DNA of 36,861 bases from Gammaproteobacteria bacterium (GTDB lineage: Bacteria; Pseudomonadota; Gammaproteobacteria; Pseudomonadales; Azotimanducaceae): contig VXSY01000211.1 of NCBI GenBank assembly GCA_009837725.1, positions 1-36,861 of the forward strand, written 5' to 3'. Made by a program: the position numbers and the translations under genes. Position 1 is the stretch's first letter; every line of letters begins with the position of its first letter. Under the pieces are notes generated by a model. It saw nothing but the letters and a program-made list of their open reading frames with translations. It was not told the origin of the DNA and did not search any database. Positions 27,075 to 35,008 of this stretch are shown piece after piece.

Positions 27075-28280
27075 ATGCGCGTGAGCGAGACGAACCATTA
27101 CGGATTCAGCCTGCCTGACGAGCTGGTGCTGCTGCGCGATCAGGTGCGGCGGTTCATGCGAGAGGAGGTGAAGCCCATCGAGGACAAGCTGCCGCACGAT
27201 GCCACCGGGTGCAGCGCCGAGGACCGGCAGCATCTTCGCGACATCGCCGAAGGCATGGGGCTCACCCGGCTCACGGTGCCGGAGGAATACGGCGGCAACC
27301 CCGTCTCCGCCCTCGCTCGGGTCATCATTGCCGAGGAATCGGCCAAGTGCCGGCTCGGTGGCTACGCCCCGGCCTTGGGCGCGTTCGGTGGCGGGGCGCC
27401 GAACATCATCTGGGGTGGCACGCAGGCGCAGATCGAGCAATACGGCATCCCTTGCGTCGAAGGGAAGAAGCGAGCGTTCGTCGCCATCACCGAGCCGACC
27501 GGCGGTTCTGACCCGCGCAACAACATCAGCACCCGTGCCGTGAAGCGGGGCGACACGTGGGTCCTGAACGGCCGCAAGATGTGGATCACCGCGGCGCAGG
27601 GCGCCGACTACGGCATCATCTTCGCCCGCTCCAAGGACGGCACCGAGAGCGCGCCGCCGGAGATCACCGCGTTCATCGTCGAGCCTACGTTTCCGGGCAT
27701 CTCCTTCAACGAAATCAAGGTGATCCGGGCCCTCTCGCCCTACGAGATCGTGCTCGACAACTGCGAAGTGCCGGCCGAGAACGTGCTCGGGCCGGTGGGC
27801 CAGGGCTTCGGCGTTGCCCAGCGCTGGCTGGTGGACGCCCGCATTCCCTACGCCGCTGGCTGCATCGGCATGGCGCAGGAAGCGCTGGACATGGCTTGCG
27901 GCTGGGTCAAGCAACGCGCCGCCCGCGGCGGCTTCCTGGCCGACAAACAGGCCATTCAATGGATGATCGCCGACTCCGAAGTGGAGCTTCGCGCCGCGCG
28001 TCTGCTCGTCTATGACGCCGCCACCAAGGTGGACGAAGGCCTGCCGGGCAAGGTGGACGCCTCGGTGTGCAAGCTCTACGGCACGGAAACCGCCGGCCGA
28101 GTGGTGGACCGCGCCATGCAGATGTTCGGCGGCATGGGCATGGCCAAGGAGATGCCGCTCGAGCGGTGGTATCGTGAATTGCGCGTGAAGCGCATCGGCG
28201 AGGGGCCTTCGGAGGTTCACCGCATGGTCATCGCACGCGACAAGCTCCGCAATACCGACGGTGGCATGTACTTCGGCTGA
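27075..28280 (+). CDS. Acyl-CoA dehydrogenase
   Basis: The protein has 401 residues. This FAD enzyme introduces the alpha-beta double bond into an acyl-CoA and passes electrons to ETF. GGAG lies 5 nt before the ATG at 27075. A GTG at 27081 would serve equally and an upstream GTG at 27057 is less likely. Conserved parts are LTVPEEYGG, FVAITEPTGGSDPRNN (FAD/substrate loop), MWITAAQGADYGIIFAR, AMQMFGGMGMAKEMPLERWYR (in two pieces) and RIGEGPSEVHR, which contains the catalytic-base Glu of the medium-chain type. The gene precedes an SDR by 61 nt, suggesting a beta-oxidation-like pair. The chain-length or ring substrate cannot be told from sequence. Confidence 0.93.
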   Translation: MRVSETNHYGFSLPDELVLLRDQVRRFMREEVKPIEDKLPHDATGCSAEDRQHLRDIAEGMGLTRLTVPEEYGGNPVSALARVIIAEESAKCRLGGYAPALGAFGGGAPNIIWGGTQAQIEQYGIPCVEGKKRAFVAITEPTGGSDPRNNISTRAVKRGDTWVLNGRKMWITAAQGADYGIIFARSKDGTESAPPEITAFIVEPTFPGISFNEIKVIRALSPYEIVLDNCEVPAENVLGPVGQGFGVAQRWLVDARIPYAAGCIGMAQEALDMACGWVKQRAARGGFLADKQAIQWMIADSEVELRAARLLVYDAATKVDEGLPGKVDASVCKLYGTETAGRVVDRAMQMFGGMGMAKEMPLERWYRELRVKRIGEGPSEVHRMVIARDKLRNTDGGMYFG

Positions 28281-28341
28281 GGCTCTCGGCAAGGTCGAAT
28301 GGAACCTGAGCGACAACACAATCTTCCTAAGGGGAACATCC

Positions 28342-29307
28342 ATGAAGGACTTTAGCGGCAAGCTCGCCGTCATCACCGGCGGCGGCACCGGCATGGGGCG
28401 GGCCTTGGCCCGGCAACTCGTGGCCGAGGGTTGCGACGTGGCCATGTGCGACATCCTCGAGGACAACCTCGTCGAAACCCGGCGCCTGTGCGAGACGGAG
28501 GCGAGCCAGGGGCGCGTCATCAGCACCTTCATTTGCGATGTTTCCGACGAAGAGGCCGTGAACGATTTCCGCGATGCCGTGAAGCGGGAGCACGACACCG
28601 ACCACATTGATCTGCTCTTCAACAACGCCGGCGTCGGTGCCGGCGCGAGCTTCGTGGACGGCGACCGCGACACCTGGGAGCGCACCTTCAACATCTGCTG
28701 GTTCGGCGTCTATTTCTGCGCCCGCGCCTTCATGCCGATGCTGCTCGCGAGCAAGGACGCGCATATGGTGAACACCTCGAGCGTCAACGGCTTTTGGGCC
28801 ACGCTCGGCCCCACCAGCGCGCACAGCTCTTATAGCGCCGCCAAGTTCGCCGTGAAGGGCTTCACCGAGGCACTGATCAACGACTTCGGCACCAACGCGC
28901 CGCATGTGAAGGTGTCCGTGGTGATGCCGGGCCACATCGGCACGTCCATCGCCCTCAACTCCAACCGCATCATTACCGGCCGCGAAGAGAGGCAGATGAC
29001 CGCCGCGGAACTCGAAGTGGCACGCAAGCGCTGGTCCTCCCTCGGCATGCTCGAAGACGACGCCACCGACGAGCAAGTGCTGGCGATGATGGAACAGATG
29101 GGCCGCAACTTCCGTGACAACGCCCGCACCACGGCAGAAATGGCCGCCTCGATCATCCTGGACGGCGTGCGCGAAGAACGCTGGCGCATTCTGGTGGGCG
29201 ACGACGCCCACGTCCTCGATGAGATGGTGCGATCCGACCCGGAAAGCGCCTATTCGGAGGAGTTCATCGAAAAGCTCCGCGCAACGGACGAGTGGACAGT
29301 GGGGTAG
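28342..29307 (+). CDS. Short-chain dehydrogenase/reductase (SDR)
   Basis: The protein has 321 residues from the ATG at 28342, with AAGGGG about 8 nt upstream. The Rossmann motif is VITGGGTGMGRALA (TGxxxGxG type), with acidic CDILEDN after strand 2 suggesting NAD(H) preference. DLLFNNAGVG, the catalytic Ser in NTSSVNG, and YSAAKFAVKGF with the YxxxK pair complete the active site. A C-terminal extension of about 70 residues makes it longer than the classical 250 residues. It follows the acyl-CoA dehydrogenase in the same direction and may oxidise a hydroxyacyl or alcohol intermediate of the same pathway. Confidence 0.92.
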   Translation: MKDFSGKLAVITGGGTGMGRALARQLVAEGCDVAMCDILEDNLVETRRLCETEASQGRVISTFICDVSDEEAVNDFRDAVKREHDTDHIDLLFNNAGVGAGASFVDGDRDTWERTFNICWFGVYFCARAFMPMLLASKDAHMVNTSSVNGFWATLGPTSAHSSYSAAKFAVKGFTEALINDFGTNAPHVKVSVVMPGHIGTSIALNSNRIITGREERQMTAAELEVARKRWSSLGMLEDDATDEQVLAMMEQMGRNFRDNARTTAEMAASIILDGVREERWRILVGDDAHVLDEMVRSDPESAYSEEFIEKLRATDEWTVG

Positions 29308-29336
29308 GAGGCTGTCGGACTTGGTGCACGCCTTAG

Positions 29337-29355
29337 GGAGGGCGTCTCGCCCTCC
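29337..29355. repeat. Solo HP1-type hairpin between convergent genes
   Basis: GGAGGGCG-TCT-CGCCCTCC is a perfect 8-bp stem 30 nt after the SDR stop, in the gap shared with the convergent sulfatase gene. TAGGAGGCTGTCGGACTTGG at 29305-29324 recurs almost identically at 34733. The hairpin could act as a terminator in either direction, though no T-run follows. Confidence 0.65.
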
Positions 29356-29456
29356 CTCCGAGACGGCGACGCCAGCGACTGCGAGAGGCCAACCCATCCG
29401 TTCGCTTTTCCCGGTGATTTCTACGGCGCAGCCCCCGAGCGCAGGCGCCTCACGGG

Positions 29457-30971
29457 TTAGCGAGCGAAGTTGCGTTGGTCTGGGGTGAGCGGCACCACGT
29501 CGGCGGTTTCCATGTACCACGTGAGCATTCGATCGCGCAGGCGCGCGAGTTCCGTGGCGTGTTGGGGATCGGCGACGAGGTTCTGGGTCTCGCCGGGGTC
29601 GTTTGCGAGGTCGTATAGCTCGTCGGTCTCGTAGGCTCGGCGGACGTACTTGAAGCGGGCGTCGCGGCACATCGTCGCCTTGGTGTGCAGGAGGGGGCGG
29701 TCTTCACGCACCTGAAGGTTCACCCTCGGGGAGTACAGGCCAAGGGACGAGGCGGACGAAACGCTTTCGCGTTCACTGGCTTGTGCCTCGCCTTCGAGCC
29801 TTCCGCCTTCGCAGAAGACGGCGTCGCGGTGGTCGGCGTCCGGATTCGCCAGCACGCCCGCCAGCGAGCGGCCGAAGTGCCAGTAGCCGCAGTCGATGTC
29901 GGCCATGTCGTACACCGTGGCCGGGAAGTCCACCAGCTCCACCATCTGCTCGCGTATGCCCGGCGCTGACGCGCCGCCCGGCGGCTTCACCACGAAGGGC
30001 ACCCGGCTCAGGGCGTCCTGGAACGTGTTCTGGGTCTTCTCCACGAGGCCGTAGTCGCCGGTGAAGTCGCCGTGGTCGGAGAACACGAACAGGGCTGTGT
30101 CGTCATAGAGGCCCGTCTCCCGCAGCGCATCGATCAGGAGCCCAAGCTGGTGATCCACCCGGGCGCACATGCCGTAGTAGGTGGCGCGAAGTTCCCGCCA
30201 GCGCTCCTCGGTCCAATCCGTCAGCCCCTGGCCGTCGCGAATGCCGGCCAGCAAGGCGGGTTTGTCGTCCCATGTTTCGTACACGTGCCGGGGCGGCACC
30301 GACGACCGGTCCGTGAGGGAATACCACGGCTCCTCCACGCAATACGGCGGATGCGGATAGCCGAGCGGCAGGAACAGGCACAGGGGCTGGTCGGAATCCT
30401 CGCGCTCGCGCATGAAGTCGATGGCGCCATACACCATCGACCAGTCGCCGTCGCAGTACACGCGTTCGCCTGCGGCATCGAGGCGGCCCTTGAAGAAGCT
30501 GAAATGGTTGTCGCCGTCCGGGGGCCCACGCCAGGCGAGGTCGCCACCGTGGTTCCCCTCCCGGCGCGTGACGCCCCATCGCGCGTAGTCGGCGGCTGTC
30601 GGGCGGAAGTGCACGTCGCAGTGTTCCTCGAAGCCGAGCTGCCCCGGCACGAGGTCGTTCTTGCCGCCCCACCAGACGAAATAGCCATTGTCCTTCAGTA
30701 CCTTGAGGAGGTTGGTCTCGCCAAGGTCCGGGTTCAGCATGTGGTGCATGGTGCGATGGCCGCGCACGTGCGGATACCAGCCGGTCATGAACGAGCAACG
30801 GCTCGGCGTGCACACCGTTGCCTGCACGAAGGCGTTGCGGAAGGAGACGGCTTCGGAGTCCACGAGCCCGTCGAGCACCGGTGTCGAAACCGCCGGGTGG
30901 CCCATGTGGCCGAGGGCATCGCCCCGCCACTGGTCGGGGTTGAAGATGACGATGTGGGGGCGTTTGGGCAT
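29457..30971 (-). CDS. Type I sulfatase (formylglycine-dependent), cytoplasmic
   Basis: The protein has 504 residues. AAGGAG 6 nt before the ATG at 30971 fixes the start. The N-terminus IVIFNPDQWRGDAL gives the metal-binding Asp. The sulfatase signature CTPSRCSFMTGWYPHVRGHR contains the C-x-P-x-R core, whose Cys (residue 54) must be converted to formylglycine by a maturase not found in this window. FVFSDHGDFTGDYGL supplies further metal ligands, and GGKNDL near residue 103 the active-site Lys. The enzyme hydrolyses a sulfate ester. It lacks a signal peptide, so it acts on an imported small sulfate ester rather than extracellular polysaccharide. No transporter is adjacent. Confidence 0.92.
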   Translation of the reverse strand: MPKRPHIVIFNPDQWRGDALGHMGHPAVSTPVLDGLVDSEAVSFRNAFVQATVCTPSRCSFMTGWYPHVRGHRTMHHMLNPDLGETNLLKVLKDNGYFVWWGGKNDLVPGQLGFEEHCDVHFRPTAADYARWGVTRREGNHGGDLAWRGPPDGDNHFSFFKGRLDAAGERVYCDGDWSMVYGAIDFMREREDSDQPLCLFLPLGYPHPPYCVEEPWYSLTDRSSVPPRHVYETWDDKPALLAGIRDGQGLTDWTEERWRELRATYYGMCARVDHQLGLLIDALRETGLYDDTALFVFSDHGDFTGDYGLVEKTQNTFQDALSRVPFVVKPPGGASAPGIREQMVELVDFPATVYDMADIDCGYWHFGRSLAGVLANPDADHRDAVFCEGGRLEGEAQASERESVSSASSLGLYSPRVNLQVREDRPLLHTKATMCRDARFKYVRRAYETDELYDLANDPGETQNLVADPQHATELARLRDRMLTWYMETADVVPLTPDQRNFAR

Positions 30972-31092
30972 TCAGGACTCCTTCTCGGAACGACGGGTCT
31001 TTGAAGGGAAGGCATGGTGGCCCTCCCGCTACACGCCGTTGGTCGCGTTGCCTCCCTCCAGACGGTTCGCGTGCAAGTTTCCATCCCATCGA

Positions 31093-31264
31093 GGACGCCG
31101 AGTCGCGGACGCGCAAGGAACACCCTTGAAGGGCCCTCGGAGGGAAGGCATCCTGCCTTCCCTTAGCGCCGATAGGCGCTTTTCCGTCTGCCACAACCAA
31201 GCAAGTGCGCTGGCGCGCAGGGAAGGCAGGATGCCTTCCCTCCGAGGCTTTCGCTTCGAGTCGA
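31093..31264. repeat. Composite palindromic intergenic element, copy 4 (divergent sequence, same structure)
   Basis: The lead motif GGACGCCGAGTCGCGGAC starts at 31093. HP1 is 31142-31162 (GGGAAGGCA/TGCCTTCCC, loop TCC), HP2 31165-31180 (AGCGCC-GATA-GGCGCT), then a 25-nt gap, HP2' 31206-31219 (TGCGC-TGGC-GCGCA) and HP1' 31220-31240 (same arms as HP1, loop GGA), then TTCGCTTCGAGTC. The stem bases differ from copies 1-3 but stay paired. The rest of the 389-nt gap (30972-31360) shows an imperfect GGGAAGGC...CCCTCCC stem near 31005-31027 and nothing else recognisable. Confidence 0.82.
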
Positions 31265-31360
31265 ATCGCTCAAGCATATGCGCGCTACGCGTCTGTTCCA
31301 TGGAAGAGTGGAGCGCCCCTACTTGACAAGGACGCTCTGCGCACGTGAGGGCCGGAACCC

Positions 31361-32860
31361 CTAGTCGGTGTCCAAGCGTTCCTTGACGACGCGGCGCAAG
31401 AGCTTGCCGGTTTCGTTGTAGGGCAGTTCCTGCCAGAACTCGATGCGTTCCGGAACTCGCGAGGAGCGCAGGTGCTGCTTGACCCAGTCTTGCAGCTCCG
31501 TTTGCGTGGCGGTGGCCTTCAGCACCACCGCGCTCACCACCGCCTCGCCCCACTCGACGCTCGGCACGCCCACGACGGCGGCGTCTTCCACTGCGCCGTG
31601 TTCGAGCAGCACGTCCTCGATTTCGCCTGGGGACATGTTCTCGCCGCCGCGCACGATCACGTCGTCGGCGCGGCCTTCGAGGAAGAGATAGCCCTCCTCG
31701 TCGAGATAGCCGGCGTCGCGGGTGGGGAACCAGCCATCGGCACCCACCGTGCTGCCGCGGCCCTCGTACTCGCCCGAAACCTGGTCGCCGCGAACGTAGA
31801 TTTCGCCCCGCTCGCCCGTGGGAAGCGCCCGGCCCTCGTCGTCGCGCACCTCGATCTCGATACCCGGCAGCGGCACGCCAGCGGACTGCAGGCGGCGACG
31901 CACTGCTTCGTCTTCGCTGCCGGCGGCGGCGCGGTGTTCGTCCGGCCCCAGCACCGTGATGGTGGAACTGGTTTCGGTGAGGCCGTATGCATTGGTGAAG
32001 TCGGTGTCGGGAAAGAGCTGCATGGCCCGTTCGATCACCGCCAGCGGCATCTTGCCGCCGCCGTAGGAGAGCGACTGAAGATGCGGCATGTGAGCGCTCT
32101 CCTGCCCTTCGAGGGCGTGGACGATGCGGGCGAGCATGGTCGGCACCACGAAGGCCGTGGTGATCCTTTCCGTGCGCGCGATCTCGATCCACGCCTCCGG
32201 GCTGAAGTTGGCGAGCTGCACCACGCGCCGCCCAGAGTAAACCGAACTCAACACCGCGCCGATGCCGGCGACGTGATAGGGCGGAACGCAGACGAGCGCG
32301 GCGTCGTCCTCGTCGGCGGCACCGAACTCCACGGAGTTGAAGATGTAGGAAACGAGGTGCTTGTGGCGCAGCACGGCGGCCTTGGGCGCGCCGGTCGTGC
32401 CACTGGTGAAGAGGAGAACCCCCACCGAGTCTGGGTCCATGGAACGGTAGTCGTCGCCGCCGCCACCGCCCCGCGCCATGCCGAGGAAGTCGCCTCGACT
32501 GGTGAAGGCAACGCCTTGCCGTTCGCCGAAGGCCGTCAAGTGGGTGATGTCGGTGACGAGATACGCCGGCGTGATCCGCTCAAGCAGCGCGTCGATCTCG
32601 GCTTCGGTGAGCCGATAGTTGAGCGGCACGTAGGGCACGTCCGCCCAGCCGGCGGCAAAGAGGCCCACCGGAATCGCGAGATTCGACACATCGAGCATGG
32701 CGAGGCGCTCGGCGCCCGAGTCATGCACCGCCTGCGCCGCGGTGCGGGCGGCGGCGAGCAGTTCGGCATAGGTGATGGACGAATCCGCCACCGGGTCGAC
32801 GAAGGCAACCCGATCGCCAAAGGCATCGGCCGCCATCTCCAGAAGCATGGTGGTATTCAC
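31361..32860 (-). CDS. AMP-dependent acyl-CoA synthetase/ligase
   Basis: The protein has 499 residues of the adenylate-forming ANL superfamily. It activates a carboxylic acid with ATP and transfers it to CoA. The motifs are LLFTSGTTGAPKAAV (ATP P-loop-like), FTNAYGLTETSS, GWFPTRDAGYLDEEG (ribose-binding Asp), GRADDVIVRGGENMSPGEIE (hinge) and YNETGKLLRR (catalytic Lys). The GTG at 32860 is used. The internal ATG four codons on would also work. Substrate not predictable, perhaps a medium-chain or aromatic acid. A small protein encoded 69 nt upstream on the same strand is probably co-transcribed. It may feed the acyl-CoA dehydrogenase at 27075, though that gene is not adjacent. Confidence 0.92.
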   Translation of the reverse strand: MNTTMLLEMAADAFGDRVAFVDPVADSSITYAELLAAARTAAQAVHDSGAERLAMLDVSNLAIPVGLFAAGWADVPYVPLNYRLTEAEIDALLERITPAYLVTDITHLTAFGERQGVAFTSRGDFLGMARGGGGGDDYRSMDPDSVGVLLFTSGTTGAPKAAVLRHKHLVSYIFNSVEFGAADEDDAALVCVPPYHVAGIGAVLSSVYSGRRVVQLANFSPEAWIEIARTERITTAFVVPTMLARIVHALEGQESAHMPHLQSLSYGGGKMPLAVIERAMQLFPDTDFTNAYGLTETSSTITVLGPDEHRAAAGSEDEAVRRRLQSAGVPLPGIEIEVRDDEGRALPTGERGEIYVRGDQVSGEYEGRGSTVGADGWFPTRDAGYLDEEGYLFLEGRADDVIVRGGENMSPGEIEDVLLEHGAVEDAAVVGVPSVEWGEAVVSAVVLKATATQTELQDWVKQHLRSSRVPERIEFWQELPYNETGKLLRRVVKERLDTD

Positions 32861-32929
32861 TTCTCGCTTGGCGCCCTCCCCAAAGCGCGGTTCGCGAACG
32901 GCGCCGGGGAGCCCGGCGGCGAGCTTTTT

Positions 32930-33232
32930 CTAGTCGGTCTTGGGCAGTTTCTTGGCGTCCTTGACGGCCAGTGCGTCGCCGTCTGCCGCCAGCGAGCCTT
33001 CCCCCGCCTTGACGCAGAGCACTTCCAAGCTGCCGTCGGCGTTGACGTAGCGCTTGCCGATGGCGGTTCCTTCCGCGTGACCCGGATCCACGGCGCCGCC
33101 ATTGGTTGCGCCGTCGCCCATGGGGCTGCCGCCGCAGGTGATTTCCACGTCGCCGTCCGGCGCCGCTATGACCATGATTTCGGTGGAACAGACAGCGCTC
33201 TTGAGGCGCTTGCCTGCGGACAAGCTTGTCAT
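32930..33232 (-). CDS. Small conserved protein beside the acyl-CoA ligase (function unknown)
   Basis: The protein has 100 residues from the ATG at 33232. I do not recognise a named family. The sequence has KSAVCSTEIMVIAAPDGDVE, then ITCGGSPM, a Gly-rich loop, GTAIGKRYVNADGSLEVLCVK and AGEGSLAADGDAL. Three Cys (CSTE, TCGG, LLC-like VLCVK) could bind a metal. No signal peptide or membrane segment. I recall similar proteins next to acyl-CoA ligases in other bacteria, which would suggest a joint role, but this is from memory and unverified. The 69-nt spacing to the ligase on the same strand supports an operon. Confidence 0.7.
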   Translation of the reverse strand: MTSLSAGKRLKSAVCSTEIMVIAAPDGDVEITCGGSPMGDGATNGGAVDPGHAEGTAIGKRYVNADGSLEVLCVKAGEGSLAADGDALAVKDAKKLPKTD

Positions 33233-33329
33233 CGCCCCCCCTGTGTTGACGAAAGGGCGCGGATTGTAACCAATCCGCCAGCGATGGGGCGGGCTCGTGG
33301 GCTTGGACTGCCGGCGATATCGCACCGTA

Positions 33330-33411
33330 GCGCCTTGCGGCGCGATGAAGGGCGGGACGCGCTCCATCCGAGAAGCGTCCGGCCCATCTCTGGAGGGAGG
33401 GGGTCCCGCCC
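33330..33411. repeat. Degraded half copy of the composite palindromic element
   Basis: HP2' (GCGCC-TTGC-GGCGC) is at 33330-33343, followed by an imperfect HP1'-like stem (GAAGGGCG-GGA-CGCGCTCC) and GGAGGGAGGGGGTCCCGCCC at about 33392-33411. Pairing is worse than in the other copies, as expected for a decayed copy. It fills most of the gap between the small Cys protein and the Eis-type gene. Confidence 0.55.
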
Positions 33412-33412
33412 T

Positions 33413-34663
33413 CTAGAAGTCGTTCATGCAGGTGGGGCGGTGGCGGGTGGCGAAGAGGGCGTCGAGTTGCGGCAGCCTCTTGCTGTCGGCCACTTCCATG
33501 CGGCCATAGCGCGTCAGTTCCGAGGCGCTGGTGTGACCGGAGACAAGCGATGCGAGTCCACGCGGGTCGGTGCGGATATCGGCCACTTGTCCGCTTGCAG
33601 AACGCGCCTCGCTTTCGTGGCCATCGGATTCGATGCGCCAGACTCCCTCGTTCCACGGGCATTCGGGATCGCCCGCGATCTCGATGGTGGCCACCCCCGC
33701 GGTGCCGTAGCCCCGCTGTTCGAGCAGCGCCCGAGCGTTCACCACCCGTAGCCAGATGCCATCGTAGGTGGTGCGTTCGAGCAGCCGCGGTTCGAGCAGC
33801 AGTTCCGGCGCCGGATCGTCCTCCGAGGCCCGCCACCAGAGGATGCGGCCCACGAGATCGTGCCCCACGAGAAACTCCCACAACCCGCGATAGCCGGTCA
33901 TGTCGAGCCAGACGAAATCCTGTACAGCGACCTCCTGCGAGGGGCCGAACGTGGGAGAAAAGCCAGACGTTCTGTAGGTCACGTAGCCCACCGGCTCGTC
34001 GTCGGCGTTGAAATGCACGGCGCACCAAGGCGCCTTCTTCTTCGGCAGCACGATGTCCCACATCACGTCGGAGCGGTGCAGCATGAGATTGCGCTCCTCG
34101 ATGAAGCGGCGATACAGGTCGGTGACGATGGGGCGTGCTGCGTTCAGGTCCAAAAGCCGGGTGTAGCCCTCGGCGCGCTCCCCGAACTGGAAGTCGAAGT
34201 GGCGAGGATCGAAGCGATAGCGGGCTTGCGTGCTGCCGCGTCCGTAGCCGAAGCGCTGGTAGATGGCACCCATGGACGCCCACAGGATGGCCGCCGGCTG
34301 GCCGTTGTCGTGGGCGCGATGCAGGAGGTCGGTGATGAGGCGGCGCACAAGCCCGCGGCGACGAAAGCCGGGGTAGGTGCCAACGGCGGTGACGCCATCG
34401 GCGTCCACGGGGCGCCCGTTCATCCTCATGCGAAACGGATAGCCGCCGGAACTGGCGACGATCTTGCCCTTGTGGAACGCGGCGTGGGTCCATTCGGGCT
34501 TGAGTGCAGCGTCGAGCTCCTCCGGCGCTTCCTCAGCAGGCTCGTTGTCGCCAGGACGTCGCTCCTCGGCCGGCTCCGGCGTTTCGGCAAAGACGTAGTG
34601 CAGGACCCGCCGGAACTCTTTCAGCTCGTCTTCAGTGACGGGCCGAAACTCGAACTCGTCCAT
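33413..34663 (-). CDS. Eis-family GNAT N-acetyltransferase
   Basis: The protein has 416 residues, the length of the Eis family (two GNAT domains plus a C-terminal sterol-carrier-like domain). GGAGAG lies a few nt before the ATG at 34663. The first GNAT domain contains VDADGVTAVGTYPGFRRRGL, with the acetyl-CoA loop RRRGLVRR, and AAILWASMGAIYQRFGYG, whose Tyr is at the general-acid position. The protein ends in CMNDF. In mycobacterial Eis the C-terminal Phe carboxylate takes part in catalysis, and a terminal Phe is kept here. A Glu/Pro-rich insert (PEPAEERRPGDNEPAEE) sits near residue 30-50. Mycobacterial Eis acetylates aminoglycosides and protein lysines. The substrate here is unknown. Confidence 0.88.
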   Translation of the reverse strand: MDEFEFRPVTEDELKEFRRVLHYVFAETPEPAEERRPGDNEPAEEAPEELDAALKPEWTHAAFHKGKIVASSGGYPFRMRMNGRPVDADGVTAVGTYPGFRRRGLVRRLITDLLHRAHDNGQPAAILWASMGAIYQRFGYGRGSTQARYRFDPRHFDFQFGERAEGYTRLLDLNAARPIVTDLYRRFIEERNLMLHRSDVMWDIVLPKKKAPWCAVHFNADDEPVGYVTYRTSGFSPTFGPSQEVAVQDFVWLDMTGYRGLWEFLVGHDLVGRILWWRASEDDPAPELLLEPRLLERTTYDGIWLRVVNARALLEQRGYGTAGVATIEIAGDPECPWNEGVWRIESDGHESEARSASGQVADIRTDPRGLASLVSGHTSASELTRYGRMEVADSKRLPQLDALFATRHRPTCMNDF

Positions 34664-34704
34664 GCGCTCTCCGCTGGGGTGGGCTTAGGGGGCGCGCATT
34701 GTCG

Positions 34705-34849
34705 CACCTAACAGCCTGTCGGATTTCGCCACTAGGAGGCTATCGGACTTGGCGACGATGCACCCGGCTGCGACAGGGCGACGCATGCGTCGCCCCTATA
34801 GGAAGGTGTCGGTCATGTCCCGGACCGTGGGGCGACGCACGCGTCGCCC
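34705..34849. repeat. Intergenic region with two GCGACGC-type palindromes and direct repeats
   Basis: The 345-nt divergent gap (34664-35008) between the Eis-type and esterase genes contains GGGCGACGCATGCGTCGCCC at 34776-34795 (perfect 20-bp palindrome) and a one-base variant at 34830-34849, 54 bp apart. Before them are two related stretches: AACAGCCTGTCGGATTTCGCC (34710) and TAGGAGGCTATCGGACTTGG (34733). The latter matches 29305-29324 with one change. From 34850 to 34975 I see nothing recognisable apart from the esterase ribosome-binding region further on. Confidence 0.65.
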
Positions 34850-35008
34850 TTCTTCGGGTGGCCTTCCCCATGCGCTTAGCCGTAGCGAGCGAACGAGCAC
34901 GAAGACCAACAGTTCGCGAGCGAACTGCCGACGTGCCCTTCAGGGCGCGCAAGCGGCGTCAAGGATTGCAGTACGATGGATAGCGAAACCGAACGGAGGG
35001 GACATCGG

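Noticed and set aside
25346-27118. A 590-residue plus-strand frame opposite the MFS gene
   Set aside because: It is His/Arg/Glu-rich shadow sequence that starts inside the methyltransferase and runs through a repeat element. The opposite strand encodes a clear 12-helix transporter.
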